Source: an uncultured Fimbriimonadaceae bacterium
Lineage (GTDB): Bacteria > Armatimonadota > Fimbriimonadia > Fimbriimonadales > Fimbriimonadaceae
Reading direction: 5' to 3'
DNA length: 45,944 nt
Assembly (NCBI GenBank): GCA_937961665.1
Contig: CALGMO010000039.1
Coordinates: 1-45,944 of the forward strand
Shown here: piece after piece, positions 16,128 through 24,652 of the stretch
How positions within the stretch are numbered: position 1 is the first letter of the stretch
How the letters are laid out: every line of letters begins with the position of its first letter
Notes under the pieces: generated by a model
Databases searched by the model: none
What the model was told of the DNA's origin: nothing
The model's input: only the letters and a program-made list of their open reading frames with translations
Program-made: the position numbers and the translations under genes

Positions 16128-17363
16128 ATGTCCGACCAGCAGCAAGACGCCGTCACGCCGATCCTCCTGCCCCAGGCCGGCAACACGATGGAGGAGGGCA
16201 CGATTCTGGAGTGGAGGGTTTCGCCGGGCGATCGGGTGCGGCCGGGCCAGGTTCTGTTCGAGCTGGAGACGGACAAGGCCACGATTGAGGTCGAGGCCGA
16301 GACCGAAGGCCGGGTGGCCAAGATCCTCGTCCCCGCGGGGCAGAGCGTTCCGGTCAAGACGGTCGTGGCGCTGCTCGCCGAGGACGACGCCGCGGCGGAG
16401 AGGGTCGCGGCGCAAGCCGTCGGGCAAGCCGCCTCCGCGCCGCAGCCCGCCCAAGAGGCGCCGGATCGCCCTGCGGAGACCTCGGCGGAGCCGCGTCCCG
16501 CGCCGAGCCCTACCCGTCGCAAGGCCTCTCCGGCCGCGAGGGCGGCGGCCGCCGCGCTGGGCGTCGACCTGGATTCCATCCCTCAGGGCAGCGGCCCCGG
16601 CGGGCGGATCCTGAGGGAGGACGTCGAGCGGGCCGCGGCGCAGTCGAAGCCGGCCGCCCCGGAGCGGCCACGGCCACCAGCCCCCCAGCAGCCGGCGTCG
16701 GCGGGGGACCGGAGGCCGCTCTCGAAGATGCGCCGCGCCATCGCGCGCAACCTGACCGCGAGCAAGCAGCAGCTGCCGCACTGGTACCTGCGAACCACGG
16801 TGGTCGCCGACAACCTGGTTGCGTTCCACAAGAGGGAGAAGGCCCTGTACCCCTGCTCGCTGAACGACGTCGTGGTTCTGGCCGTGGCCCGGGCGATCCT
16901 CGAGATGCCGGAGTTCCGTTCTCGGCTGGAGGGCGAGGAGGTGGTCACGTTCGACTCGGTGAACATCGGGCTGGCGGTGGCGGTCGACGAGGGCCTGGTG
17001 GTGCCTGTGGTGCGCGGCGTGGACCGCATGAATCTGAAGGGCCTCGCGGCGGAGAGCCGCAGAGTGGTGGAGGCGGCGCGTGAAGGCCGGCTGGAGGGGG
17101 TCGGAGAGGGCGTGTTCACGGTGAGCAATCTGGGGATGTTCGGCGTGGAGGAGTTCGCCGCGATCATCAACCCGCCCGAGGTTGGCATCCTCGCCGTCGG
17201 GGCCGTTCGGGAGGAGGTCGTCGTGCAGGACGGCGCGATGCGGCCGGGTCGCAAGATGACGCTCACGCTGAGCGCCGACCACCGTCTGATCGACGGCGTG
17301 ACGGGCGCGCGCTTCATGGCCCGGGTCAAGGAGCTGCTGGAGGATCCGGCGTCGTGGGCCTGA
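16128..17363 (+). CDS. 2-oxoacid dehydrogenase E2 (dihydrolipoamide acyltransferase)
   Basis: A 411-residue E2. The lipoyl domain (about 10-85) has the modified Lys50 in ETDKATIEV. A Pro/Ala-rich linker leads to the peripheral subunit-binding domain (about 133-169, ASPAARAAAAALGVDLDSI and GSGPGGRILREDV). A second linker leads to the catalytic domain (about 195-411) with His385 and Asp389 in ADHRLIDG. It takes the acyl group from E1 and passes it to CoA. ATG 16128 has GCAGGAG 10 nt upstream. It opens an operon divergent from deoR-E1, so the complex is made from both sides of one control region. Confidence 0.92.
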   Translation: MSDQQQDAVTPILLPQAGNTMEEGTILEWRVSPGDRVRPGQVLFELETDKATIEVEAETEGRVAKILVPAGQSVPVKTVVALLAEDDAAAERVAAQAVGQAASAPQPAQEAPDRPAETSAEPRPAPSPTRRKASPAARAAAAALGVDLDSIPQGSGPGGRILREDVERAAAQSKPAAPERPRPPAPQQPASAGDRRPLSKMRRAIARNLTASKQQLPHWYLRTTVVADNLVAFHKREKALYPCSLNDVVVLAVARAILEMPEFRSRLEGEEVVTFDSVNIGLAVAVDEGLVVPVVRGVDRMNLKGLAAESRRVVEAAREGRLEGVGEGVFTVSNLGMFGVEEFAAIINPPEVGILAVGAVREEVVVQDGAMRPGRKMTLTLSADHRLIDGVTGARFMARVKELLEDPASWA

Positions 17364-18559
17364 GGGAGCTTCTCGCGGGATTGGGCGGCTCCGTTCCGAA
17401 GTGGGATCCCGAGCCCAGGCCGCACAACGCGCACATCCACCTTCCGCCGAACTTCTCGGCGTTCGACTCGGTGGAGGAGGCGGTGTCGCAGGCCCAGGCC
17501 GAGGGCGCGGTTCTGCTCGGGACCGCGAACTACTACGACTACGCCGTGTTCGAGCCCTTCGCGGCCCGGTGCCCGGCCGCGGGGATCTTTCCGCTGGTCG
17601 GCACCGAGATTCTGACGTGGATGGACGACTGCGCCGAGAGGGGTTGGCTGGTGAACGACCCCGGCAACCCGGGCAAGGCCTACCTGTGCGGCAAGGCGAT
17701 CGTCCGGTGCGCCGAGCCAACGGCTTGGGCCGCCGCCAAGCTGGGCGAGATCCGGGCGGGGGACTCCCGGCGGATGGAGCAGATGGCTGCTCGGATCGTC
17801 GAGGCGGCTCGCGCGGTCGGCCTGAAGCTCGAGCTAGGGGCCGACGGGGTTCGGGAGCGGGTGGCGCGGCGGCACCGGGTTCCCGTGGAGACGGTCGTTC
17901 TGCAGGAGCGGCACCTCGCGATGGCCGTGGCGGAGCGGCTCCTCGCGGCCGACGACCCCGAAGCCGCGGCCCGTCTGCTGGGCTGCGACCCGCCCACCGA
18001 CCCGATCCCCCTGCAGAACGAGGTGCGGAGCCGCCTGATGAAGGCGGGCAAGCCGGCCTACGTCGAGGAGAGGTTCGTGCCGTTCGAGGAGGCGGCGCGA
18101 CTGATCCGGGAGCTCGGCGGCGTGCCCTGCTATCCGGCCATCATGGACGGCATCCCGGGCGGGCCGTCCCGCTTCGAGAGCTCGCCCGAGGAGCTGGCCG
18201 AAAGGTTGGTGGAGCGGGGCATCCCCGCGATCGAGTTCATCCCGACCCGCAACGATCCCGATGTGCTCGAGGCCTATGCCGCGGCGGCGAGGTCGGCGGG
18301 GTTGGTGGTTGCGGCCGGGACGGAACACAACACGCTGGGGCGTCAGCCCATCCTGCCGACCTGCAAGGGCGGAGCGCCGATCCCGCGTCGGGCCGCCGAG
18401 CTGTTCTGGGAGGGGGCCTGCGTGTTGGCCGGTCACCAGACGGCAGTCGCGAAGGGCGAGCCGGGCTTCGAGGAGGCCGGCGGGGGCGTCGAGGAGCGCA
18501 TCGCGCGCTTTCGGGCCATCGGGTGCGCCGCGATCTTGGGAGTGTCGGACGATGCCTGA
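17354..18559 (+). CDS. PHP-domain-like metal-dependent hydrolase
   Basis: A 401-residue protein with motifs of the PHP superfamily of phosphoesterases: HNAHIHLP near the N-terminus (residues 24-31), LVGTEIL, and near the C-terminus AAGTEHNTLG. These supply the His, Glu and His ligands of a metal cluster. The central 200 residues (LVNDPGNPGKAYLCG onward) match nothing I recognise. The likely reaction is hydrolysis of a phosphate ester or ring bond, but no substrate is evident. GTG 17354 overlaps the E2 stop by 10 bp and its own end overlaps the next gene by 8 bp, so it is firmly part of this operon. Confidence 0.65.
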   Translation: MGLRELLAGLGGSVPKWDPEPRPHNAHIHLPPNFSAFDSVEEAVSQAQAEGAVLLGTANYYDYAVFEPFAARCPAAGIFPLVGTEILTWMDDCAERGWLVNDPGNPGKAYLCGKAIVRCAEPTAWAAAKLGEIRAGDSRRMEQMAARIVEAARAVGLKLELGADGVRERVARRHRVPVETVVLQERHLAMAVAERLLAADDPEAAARLLGCDPPTDPIPLQNEVRSRLMKAGKPAYVEERFVPFEEAARLIRELGGVPCYPAIMDGIPGGPSRFESSPEELAERLVERGIPAIEFIPTRNDPDVLEAYAAAARSAGLVVAAGTEHNTLGRQPILPTCKGGAPIPRRAAELFWEGACVLAGHQTAVAKGEPGFEEAGGGVEERIARFRAIGCAAILGVSDDA

Positions 18560-20495
18560 TCTGAGCAAGCTGGTGGAGGTCTCCAGGCGCTACGGCGCAG
18601 ACCGCGACTTCGTGATCGCCGGCGGCGGCAACACGTCGTACAAGGAGGGCGGGCGCATGTGGGTCAAGGCGAGCGGCGTCGCCCTGGCCGAGATCGACGA
18701 GTCGGGCTTCGTGGAAATGGATCTGGAGGCGCTCCGCTCGCTCGTCGGGCGCGACTTCGGGCCGGACCCGGACCTTCGCGAAGCTCGGTTCAAGGAGGCG
18801 ATCTACGCGGCGCGTCTGCGTCCCGAGCTGGGCCAGCGCCCCTCGGTCGAGTGCGCCGTGCACGCGCTGTTCCCGCACGCCTACGTGGTCCACACGCACG
18901 CGACGTACGCGAACATGGTCTCGTGCTGCGTGCAGGGAGAGGAGCTTTGCAGCGAGCTGTTCGAAGGTCGGGTGGTCTGGGTGCCGTACACGGACCCCGG
19001 CTTCTTGCTGGCCAAGTCGATCTCTGAGAGGCTGCGTGGGAGCGACGCGGACCGCCCCGTGGCCATGCTCTGGCAGAACCACGGCCTCGTGGTCGCCGCC
19101 TCCACGCCCGAAGAGATCGAGGACCTGACCGAGCGGCTTCTGGCGCGGGTCCGCGAGCGCGTGCCCGAATTGCCCCGGCAAGGGCCGGAACCGGAGAGCG
19201 AGATTCTCTGGAGGCTGCTGCCCAGCCTGAGGGGGGCCCTTCTGGCTCGGGGCTGGGCGAGCGTGCTTCGATGCCGGACGACCGGACCCGGGCGCGTCTT
19301 CGCCGACCACCCCGAGGCCCGGCGCCTGACCGCCCTCGGACCGCTCATTCCGGACCAGATCGTGTACTGCAAGTCGTTCCCGCTCTGGCTGGGGGCCGAG
19401 GAGGATCCCGCGGCGGCGCTGGACCGGCACGCCGAGGAGACCGGCTTCCCGCCGAGGATCGTGCTGGTCCCGGGAGTGGGCCTGATGTCCGCCGGCCCCA
19501 GCGCCAAGGAGGCCGATGCGGCCGCGGACATGTACGAGGACGCAGTCCGCGTGGCCCTGGGGGCGGAGGCCCTCGGCGGAGTCGCGCCGCTCTCGAAGCG
19601 AGACCGGGAGTTCATCGACGCGTGGGAGGTGGAGCAGTATCGCCGGCAGGTGGCCTCCGCCGGCGGCGGGGGGCGCTTCGCGGGCAAGGTCGCGGTCGTC
19701 ACGGGAGGGGCCCAAGGGTTCGGGCGCGGCATCGCGGAGCGGCTGGCGTCGGAAGGCGCGCACGTGGCCCTCTGGGATGTGTCGGCCGAGAATGCCGTGG
19801 CGGCTGCCCGGGAGATCCAGTCCGCCCACGGTCGCGGCCGCGCGGAAGCGGTGCAGACCGACGTCTCGGACGCGGACTCGGTCCGCCGCGCGATGACCGA
19901 GACGCTCCGGGCGTTCGGCGGGGTGGATCTGTTCGTTTCGAACGCCGGCATCCTGCGGGCTGGCAGCGTGAAGCTGCAGCCGCCGGAGGAGTTCGAGCGC
20001 GTCACCCGCGTCAACTACCACGGCTTCTTCGTCTGCTCGCAGGCCGCCGCACGGGTGATGGCCGCCCAGAACGCACAGAACCCCGGGGCGTGGACGGACA
20101 TCGTGCAGATCAACTCGAAGTCCGGCCTCCAGGGGTCGAACCGCAACGGCGCCTACGCCGGAAGCAAGTTCGGGTCGATCGGCCTCGTCCAGTCGTTCGC
20201 CCTCGAGCTGGTGGAGGACCGCATCAAGGTGAACGCCGTCTGCCCCGGGAACTTCTTCGACGGTCCGCTGTGGTCCGATCCGGAGAACGGCCTGTTCGTG
20301 CAGTATCTGCGCGAGGGCAAGGTGCCGGGGGCCAAGACGGTGGAGGACGTTCGGCGGTTCTACGAGAGCAAGGTGCCCATGGGCCGCGGCTGCGGCGTCG
20401 AGGACGTCTACCGGGCGATCGTGTACGTCGTGGAACAGCAGTACGAGACCGGCCAGGCCCTGCCGGTGACCGGCGGCCAAGTGATGTTGAACTAG
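18552..20495 (+). CDS. Class II aldolase fused to a short-chain dehydrogenase
   Basis: A 647-residue two-domain enzyme. Residues 1 to about 365 form a class II (adducin-type) aldolase: IAGGGNTSYKEGGRMWVKASG, then zinc ligands in VVHTHATY and WQNHGLVV. Residues from about 376 form an SDR with nucleotide motif VVTGGAQGFGRG and the Ser-Tyr-Lys site in INSKSG and AYAGSKFG. The SDR closely recalls sorbitol-6-phosphate 2-dehydrogenase SrlD, including KVPMGRGC and a terminal TGQALPVTGGQVM. The same layout occurs in the rhamnulose-1-phosphate aldolase/dehydrogenase RhaEW. It would cleave a phosphorylated ketose or interconvert it with a polyol phosphate; the true substrate is unknown. Confidence 0.85.
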   Translation: MPDLSKLVEVSRRYGADRDFVIAGGGNTSYKEGGRMWVKASGVALAEIDESGFVEMDLEALRSLVGRDFGPDPDLREARFKEAIYAARLRPELGQRPSVECAVHALFPHAYVVHTHATYANMVSCCVQGEELCSELFEGRVVWVPYTDPGFLLAKSISERLRGSDADRPVAMLWQNHGLVVAASTPEEIEDLTERLLARVRERVPELPRQGPEPESEILWRLLPSLRGALLARGWASVLRCRTTGPGRVFADHPEARRLTALGPLIPDQIVYCKSFPLWLGAEEDPAAALDRHAEETGFPPRIVLVPGVGLMSAGPSAKEADAAADMYEDAVRVALGAEALGGVAPLSKRDREFIDAWEVEQYRRQVASAGGGGRFAGKVAVVTGGAQGFGRGIAERLASEGAHVALWDVSAENAVAAAREIQSAHGRGRAEAVQTDVSDADSVRRAMTETLRAFGGVDLFVSNAGILRAGSVKLQPPEEFERVTRVNYHGFFVCSQAAARVMAAQNAQNPGAWTDIVQINSKSGLQGSNRNGAYAGSKFGSIGLVQSFALELVEDRIKVNAVCPGNFFDGPLWSDPENGLFVQYLREGKVPGAKTVEDVRRFYESKVPMGRGCGVEDVYRAIVYVVEQQYETGQALPVTGGQVMLN

Positions 20496-20497
20496 CC

Positions 20498-22108
20498 ATG
20501 AGCGACCTGCCAGACACCCAGCGCGCCATCCAGCTCGTCGGACCGGACCAGATCCGCCTGAATCCCTCCAAGCCGGTGCCCCGTCCCAAGGGCCGCCAGA
20601 TTCTGGCCAAGGTCGAGGCGGTCGGACTGTGCTTCTCGGACATGAAGCTGCTGCATCAGTTCGACCGGCACGTCCGGAAGGCGCCGGTGGAGTCCGGCGT
20701 GGACCCGGAGGTGCTGGCCGAGCTGCCCAGCTACGTTCCCGGAAGCCAGCCCACGGTGCCGGGCCATGAGGCCGTGATCCGCATCGTCGCCGTGGGGCCG
20801 GACGTGCAATGGTACCGACCTAGCGAACGCTACATCGTGCAGGCCGATTTCCGTCGGCTCCGGGTGCCCACCGCCAACGCGGCCTTCGGCTACAACTTCG
20901 AGGGTGCGCTGCAGGAGTACGCGCTGCTTGACGAGAGGATCGTGGGCGACCCGGACGATCCCGACTCGTACCTGATTCCCGCCCCGGAGGGGCCGAGCGC
21001 CTCGTCGATGGCGCTGGTGGAGCCTTGGGCCTGCGTGGAGAACAGCTACAGCTCGCCCGAGCGGCGCAGGCCGCTTTCAGGCGGAAGGCTGCTGCTGTTC
21101 GGAGCGGGCGTGGAGGAGAGGCGGCGGGTGCTGGAGCTTTATGACCGGGGTCCCGAGCTGATCGCCGAAGCCCGCACCCTGGACGCTCTCTGCGCCCTCC
21201 CCGATGCGTCGTTCGACGACGCAGTTCTGTTCCGACCGACCGCCGAGGCCGTCGAGCTGGTGTCGGACAAGCTGGCGGACAGGGGCATCGCCAACCTGGT
21301 CCTCGCGGGCGGCAAGCTCGGACGAGCCTGCACCATCGGCATCGGCCGCCTGCACTATGGCGGCTGCCGGTGGGTCGGCACCACCGGCGTGGACCCGGCG
21401 GACGGGTACGCGTGGATTCCGGAGACCGGCGAGCTGCGGCCGGGCGATCGGATGCTGGTCGTGGGCGCCGGCGGGCCGATGGGCCAGATGCACGTGCTCC
21501 GCTCGCTGATGGGGGGATTTGGGGCCACCGTGGTGGCCGCGGACGTGGACGACGGGCGCCTGGAGGCGCTGGCCCGAAAAACGGGGCGGCTGGAGGAGTT
21601 CGTTCCGGCCAACCCGGCCCGCTCCGACCTCGGCGGCGGGTTCACCTACGCCGCCGTCATGGCTCCCGTTCCGGATCTGGTCGCCGACGCCCTGGCGAGG
21701 TGCGCCGAGGGCGCTCTGGTCAACGTCTTCGCCGGAATCCAAGTTGGCGTGAAGCACCCGTTCGACCTCGACGCCGTGGTGGGCAAACGGGTCTTCCTCT
21801 TCGGCACGAGCGGATCGGAGACGCGCGACATGCGCTCGGTGCTCGCCAAGGTGCTGGAGCGCCGGCTGGACACCGACGCCTCGGTGGCGGCCGTGTGCGG
21901 CATGGCGGGAGCGGAGGACGGCCTGCGGGCCGTGGAGCGCCGGACGATCGAGGGCAAGATCGTCGTCTACCCGTGCCTGAAGGATCTGCCGCTCACCCCG
22001 CTGGGCGAGCTAGGTCGGGTGTGCCCCGAAGCGGCGGCGGCGCTCCGGGACGGAGGGTGGTGCCTCGAGGCGGAGCGCGCGCTGCTCGCGGCTTTTGCCG
22101 GCGCCTAG
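20498..22108 (+). CDS. Enlarged zinc-dependent alcohol dehydrogenase (MDR family)
   Basis: A 536-residue medium-chain dehydrogenase. Catalytic zinc ligands are Cys45 (GLCFSD), His90 and Glu91 (PGHEAV). The nucleotide fold appears near 316-330 (GDRMLVVGAGGPMG). At 195-310 there is an additional segment that starts like another Rossmann fold (GGRLLLFGAG) but lacks its full glycine pattern, which explains why it is about 150 residues longer than usual. L-sorbose-1-phosphate reductase (SorE) is also an MDR that partners an SrlD-type SDR, so a polyol or ketose phosphate substrate is plausible. It starts 2 bp after the aldolase-SDR stop and ends next to the ilv promoter. Confidence 0.8.
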   Translation: MSDLPDTQRAIQLVGPDQIRLNPSKPVPRPKGRQILAKVEAVGLCFSDMKLLHQFDRHVRKAPVESGVDPEVLAELPSYVPGSQPTVPGHEAVIRIVAVGPDVQWYRPSERYIVQADFRRLRVPTANAAFGYNFEGALQEYALLDERIVGDPDDPDSYLIPAPEGPSASSMALVEPWACVENSYSSPERRRPLSGGRLLLFGAGVEERRRVLELYDRGPELIAEARTLDALCALPDASFDDAVLFRPTAEAVELVSDKLADRGIANLVLAGGKLGRACTIGIGRLHYGGCRWVGTTGVDPADGYAWIPETGELRPGDRMLVVGAGGPMGQMHVLRSLMGGFGATVVAADVDDGRLEALARKTGRLEEFVPANPARSDLGGGFTYAAVMAPVPDLVADALARCAEGALVNVFAGIQVGVKHPFDLDAVVGKRVFLFGTSGSETRDMRSVLAKVLERRLDTDASVAAVCGMAGAEDGLRAVERRTIEGKIVVYPCLKDLPLTPLGELGRVCPEAAAALRDGGWCLEAERALLAAFAGA

Positions 22109-22110
22109 GG

Positions 22111-22139
22111 TTGGCATTCGGCGAGAAACGTGGTACGAT
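22111..22139 (+). promoter_or_regulatory. ilv operon promoter
   Basis: TTGGCA (22111-22116, five of six bases of TTGACA), a 17 bp spacer, and TACGAT (22134-22139) make the best consensus promoter in the window. It begins 2 bp after the upstream stop codon. Transcription should start near 22146, only a few bases before the leader-peptide ATG. Confidence 0.7.
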
Positions 22140-22149
22140 GAAGGCTCCA

Positions 22150-22245
22150 ATGCGTCACCAGTCTGCAGGGACCCGGAATCAGCGACCGGCCGAGCCGCTC
22201 GGGCTCGAGCTCGGCCTGGTTCTCGTCCTTATCCTTCCGGCATAG
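22150..22245 (+). CDS. ilvL: ilv leader peptide (attenuation peptide)
   Basis: A 31-residue open frame beginning MRHQSAG and ending LGLELGLVLVLILPA. Ten of the last 15 codons are Leu, Val or Ile, the three products of the pathway that follows. An ATG 12 bp upstream in the same frame (22138) lies inside the -10 box, so 22150 is the likelier start and the mRNA is nearly leaderless. Its stop codon sits in the loop of the first hairpin. Ribosome stalling at the branched-chain codons would decide which downstream hairpin forms. There is no other function to infer for the peptide. Confidence 0.75.
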   Translation: MRHQSAGTRNQRPAEPLGLELGLVLVLILPA

Positions 22246-22308
22246 CCGGAGGGCGCTGCAGACGCTGCAACGGGCCTCTCCGGCGGGATCGGAGAGGCCC
22301 TTTGTTTT
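22236..22308 (+). terminator. Transcription attenuator of the ilv operon
   Basis: Three mutually exclusive stems. Pause hairpin: TCCGGC (22236-22241) with GCCGGA (22245-22250). Antiterminator: GCCGGAG (22245-22251) with CTCCGGC (22278-22284). Terminator: GGGCCTCTCC (22272-22281) with GGAGAGGCCC (22291-22300), ten perfect pairs, followed by TTTGTTTT (22301-22308). The arrangement, with a branched-chain-rich leader peptide overlapping the first stem, is a classical amino-acid attenuator. The 119 bp from here to ilvB shows no other feature I can name. Confidence 0.85.
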
Positions 22309-22427
22309 CGGTCCACGACGCCGTGCGGCCGAAGGCCCGAAAGGGTAGCGCGGTGGCTCATGGGCAATCTGCCGACGCCGCTGTTGGCACGCGGGCTCCG
22401 ACGCTGGGGCTGAGAAGCGAGGCTCGT

Positions 22428-24131
22428 ATGACAAGAAGCGGTTCGCAGATCGTGATGGAGGCGCTCGTCCGGCACGGCGTCGACACCATCTTCGGCTATC
22501 CGGGCGGCGTGGTTCTGCCGCTCTACGACGAGATGCTGCACTGGCCGACGGTCCGCCACGTGCTCGTCCGGCACGAGCAGTGCGCGGCGCACATGGCCGA
22601 CGGCTACGCCCGGGCTACCGGCAAGGTGGGGGTGTGTCTGGCCACCAGCGGACCCGGCGCGACCAACCTGGTCACCGGCATCGCCACGGCGATGATGGAC
22701 AGCATCCCGATGGTGGCCATCACCGGTCAGGTGGCGACGGCGGTGATCGGAAAGGACGCCTTCCAGGAGACGGACATCCAAGGCATCACCATCCCGATCA
22801 CCAAGCACAACTACCTGGTGACCGACGTGGCGGACCTGCCATGGGTGCTCGAGGAGGCGTTCTTCCTCGCCAACACCGGTCGCAAGGGTCCCGTGCTGGT
22901 GGACATCCCCAAGGACGTGTTCATCGCGGAGACGAGCGCGGACGCCTCTCAAGCCTCTCCGCGCCGGGGCTACCGCCTGCCCGGACCGCCGTCGGAGGAA
23001 CAGGTTCGCGAGGCCGCGCGGCTGATCGCCGAGGCGGAGCGCCCCGTGATCATCTCCGGCGCGGGAGTGCTGCACGGAGAGGCTTGGGAGGAGCTGGCCG
23101 AGCTGGCCCGCAGGGCGGACATTCCGGTGGCCAACTCGCTGCTGGGCCTGGGCACCTTCCCGAGGGACGACGAGCTTTCGCTCGGCATGCTGGGCATGCA
23201 CGGAGAGGCCGCCGCGACCATGGCCGTCCAGAACGCCGACCTGGTGCTGGGCATCGGCATCCGGTTCGACGACCGTCTGACCGGCAAGACCAGCGGATTC
23301 GCCCCCAAGGCCAAGATCGTGCACTTCGACATCGACCCGGCCGAGGTGGGCAAGACGGTGACCCCCGTGTCGTTCGTGATCGGCGACGTGAAGCAGAGCC
23401 TGGCCGCGCTGCTGCCCCTCGTCCAGCCCAAGCGGCACGATGCCTGGCGGGCGCAGGTGCGCGAGTGGCAGCGCCGCTATCCGCTCGTGGTCCCCGAGGA
23501 CGGACGGCTGCTGGCTCGGCACGTCATCCGGGCGCTGAACGAGCACACCCAGGGCCAGGCGATCGTGTCGACCGACGTTGGCCAGCACCAGATGTGGGCG
23601 GCGCAGTTCTACCGCTTCCGCGAGCCTCGCCAGTGGCTGAGCAGCGGCGGCCTGGGCACGATGGGCTACGGGATGCCGGCGGCGGTCGGAGCGAAGTTCG
23701 CGCGGCCGGACCGCGAGGTGTGGGCCATCGTCGGCGACGGCGGGTTCCAGATGACGCTGCAGGAGCTGCAGACGATCCGCGACCACGACGTGGACGTGAA
23801 GATCTGCCTGATCAACAACGGGTACCTCGGCATGGTCCGGCAGTGGCAGGAGCTGTTCTATGACAACCGCTACAGCCACGTGGCGATGGGCAACCCGAAC
23901 TACGCGAAGCTCGCCGACGCCTACGGCATCGCCTTCGTGCAGTGCACCAACCGGGACCAGGTGGACGAGACGCTGGAGCGCGCCCGCAGCATCCGCGGCC
24001 CGGTCCTGGCGGAGTTCGTCGTCGAGATGGAGGAGAACGTCTATCCAATGGTCGGGCCGGGGGCGTCGAACGACGCCGTGATCATGGATCCGGACCTGGA
24101 GAGCGGCTCCCCGCTGGAGGCCCGCCGATGA
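22428..24131 (+). CDS. ilvB: Acetolactate synthase, large subunit
   Basis: A 567-residue thiamine-diphosphate enzyme making acetolactate or acetohydroxybutyrate, the first common step of valine, leucine and isoleucine synthesis. Features: GYPGGVVLPLYDE, catalytic Glu50 in RHEQCAAHMADGYARATG, the cofactor motif running from GDGGFQ to INNGYLGMVRQWQE, and FAD-region motifs (GMLGMHG, GIRFDDR). Full length for the family. ATG 22428 is preceded by GCGAGG. It overlaps ilvN by ATGA, so the two subunits are probably made in fixed ratio. Expression should be set by the attenuator upstream. Confidence 0.96.
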   Translation: MTRSGSQIVMEALVRHGVDTIFGYPGGVVLPLYDEMLHWPTVRHVLVRHEQCAAHMADGYARATGKVGVCLATSGPGATNLVTGIATAMMDSIPMVAITGQVATAVIGKDAFQETDIQGITIPITKHNYLVTDVADLPWVLEEAFFLANTGRKGPVLVDIPKDVFIAETSADASQASPRRGYRLPGPPSEEQVREAARLIAEAERPVIISGAGVLHGEAWEELAELARRADIPVANSLLGLGTFPRDDELSLGMLGMHGEAAATMAVQNADLVLGIGIRFDDRLTGKTSGFAPKAKIVHFDIDPAEVGKTVTPVSFVIGDVKQSLAALLPLVQPKRHDAWRAQVREWQRRYPLVVPEDGRLLARHVIRALNEHTQGQAIVSTDVGQHQMWAAQFYRFREPRQWLSSGGLGTMGYGMPAAVGAKFARPDREVWAIVGDGGFQMTLQELQTIRDHDVDVKICLINNGYLGMVRQWQELFYDNRYSHVAMGNPNYAKLADAYGIAFVQCTNRDQVDETLERARSIRGPVLAEFVVEMEENVYPMVGPGASNDAVIMDPDLESGSPLEARR

Positions 24132-24637
24132 GGGACAGACAGATCAAGGAGCACACGATCATCGCTCTGCTCCAGAACGAGGCCGGCACGCTCAACCGGC
24201 TGGTGAGCCTCTTTCGGCGCCGCGGCTTCTCGCTGGCCAGTCTCAACGCGGGCGACTGCGAGCAGCCGGGCTACTCCCGCTGCACCATGGTGGTCACCGC
24301 CGACGACCGCGAGCTGAGGCAGATCCTGCAGCAGCTGGACAAGCTGATCGACGTGGTCGAGGTGGAGGACCTGCCCCGCGCCCGCTCCATCCAGCGCGAA
24401 CTGGCCTTGATCCGGGTGGACGTGGCCAGCGGACAGCGCAGCGAGGTGCTGGAGATCGTGGGCGTGCTCGGGGGCAAGGTCGTGCACCTCACGCAGAGGT
24501 CCATCACGGTGGAGTTCACCGACGAGCCCCACAAGATCGAGCAGCTCATCCATATGCTCGAGCCCTACGGCATCGGCGAGATCGTGCGGACGGGTCTCGT
24601 CGCGATGAAGGCCGACACCCCGTCCGCGGCCAACTGA
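24128..24637 (+). CDS. ilvN: Acetolactate synthase, small regulatory subunit
   Basis: A 169-residue regulatory subunit with an N-terminal ACT domain (TIIALLQNEAGTLNRLVSLF, RRRGFSLASLNAG) and the conserved C-terminal domain (RELALIRVDV, ITVEFTDEP, GIGEIVRTGL). It binds IlvB, activates it and confers feedback inhibition, usually by valine. It overlaps ilvB at ATGA and is followed 15 bp later by ilvC. Length and motif order are normal, so feedback control is expected, though effector choice cannot be read here. Confidence 0.95.
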   Translation: MRDRQIKEHTIIALLQNEAGTLNRLVSLFRRRGFSLASLNAGDCEQPGYSRCTMVVTADDRELRQILQQLDKLIDVVEVEDLPRARSIQRELALIRVDVASGQRSEVLEIVGVLGGKVVHLTQRSITVEFTDEPHKIEQLIHMLEPYGIGEIVRTGLVAMKADTPSAAN

Positions 24638-24652
24638 GGAGGAAGAGAAGGA

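Noticed and set aside
22138-22149. ATG at 22138 as start of the ilv leader peptide
   Set aside because: It lies within the TACGAT -10 box, so it would not be transcribed if that promoter is used.
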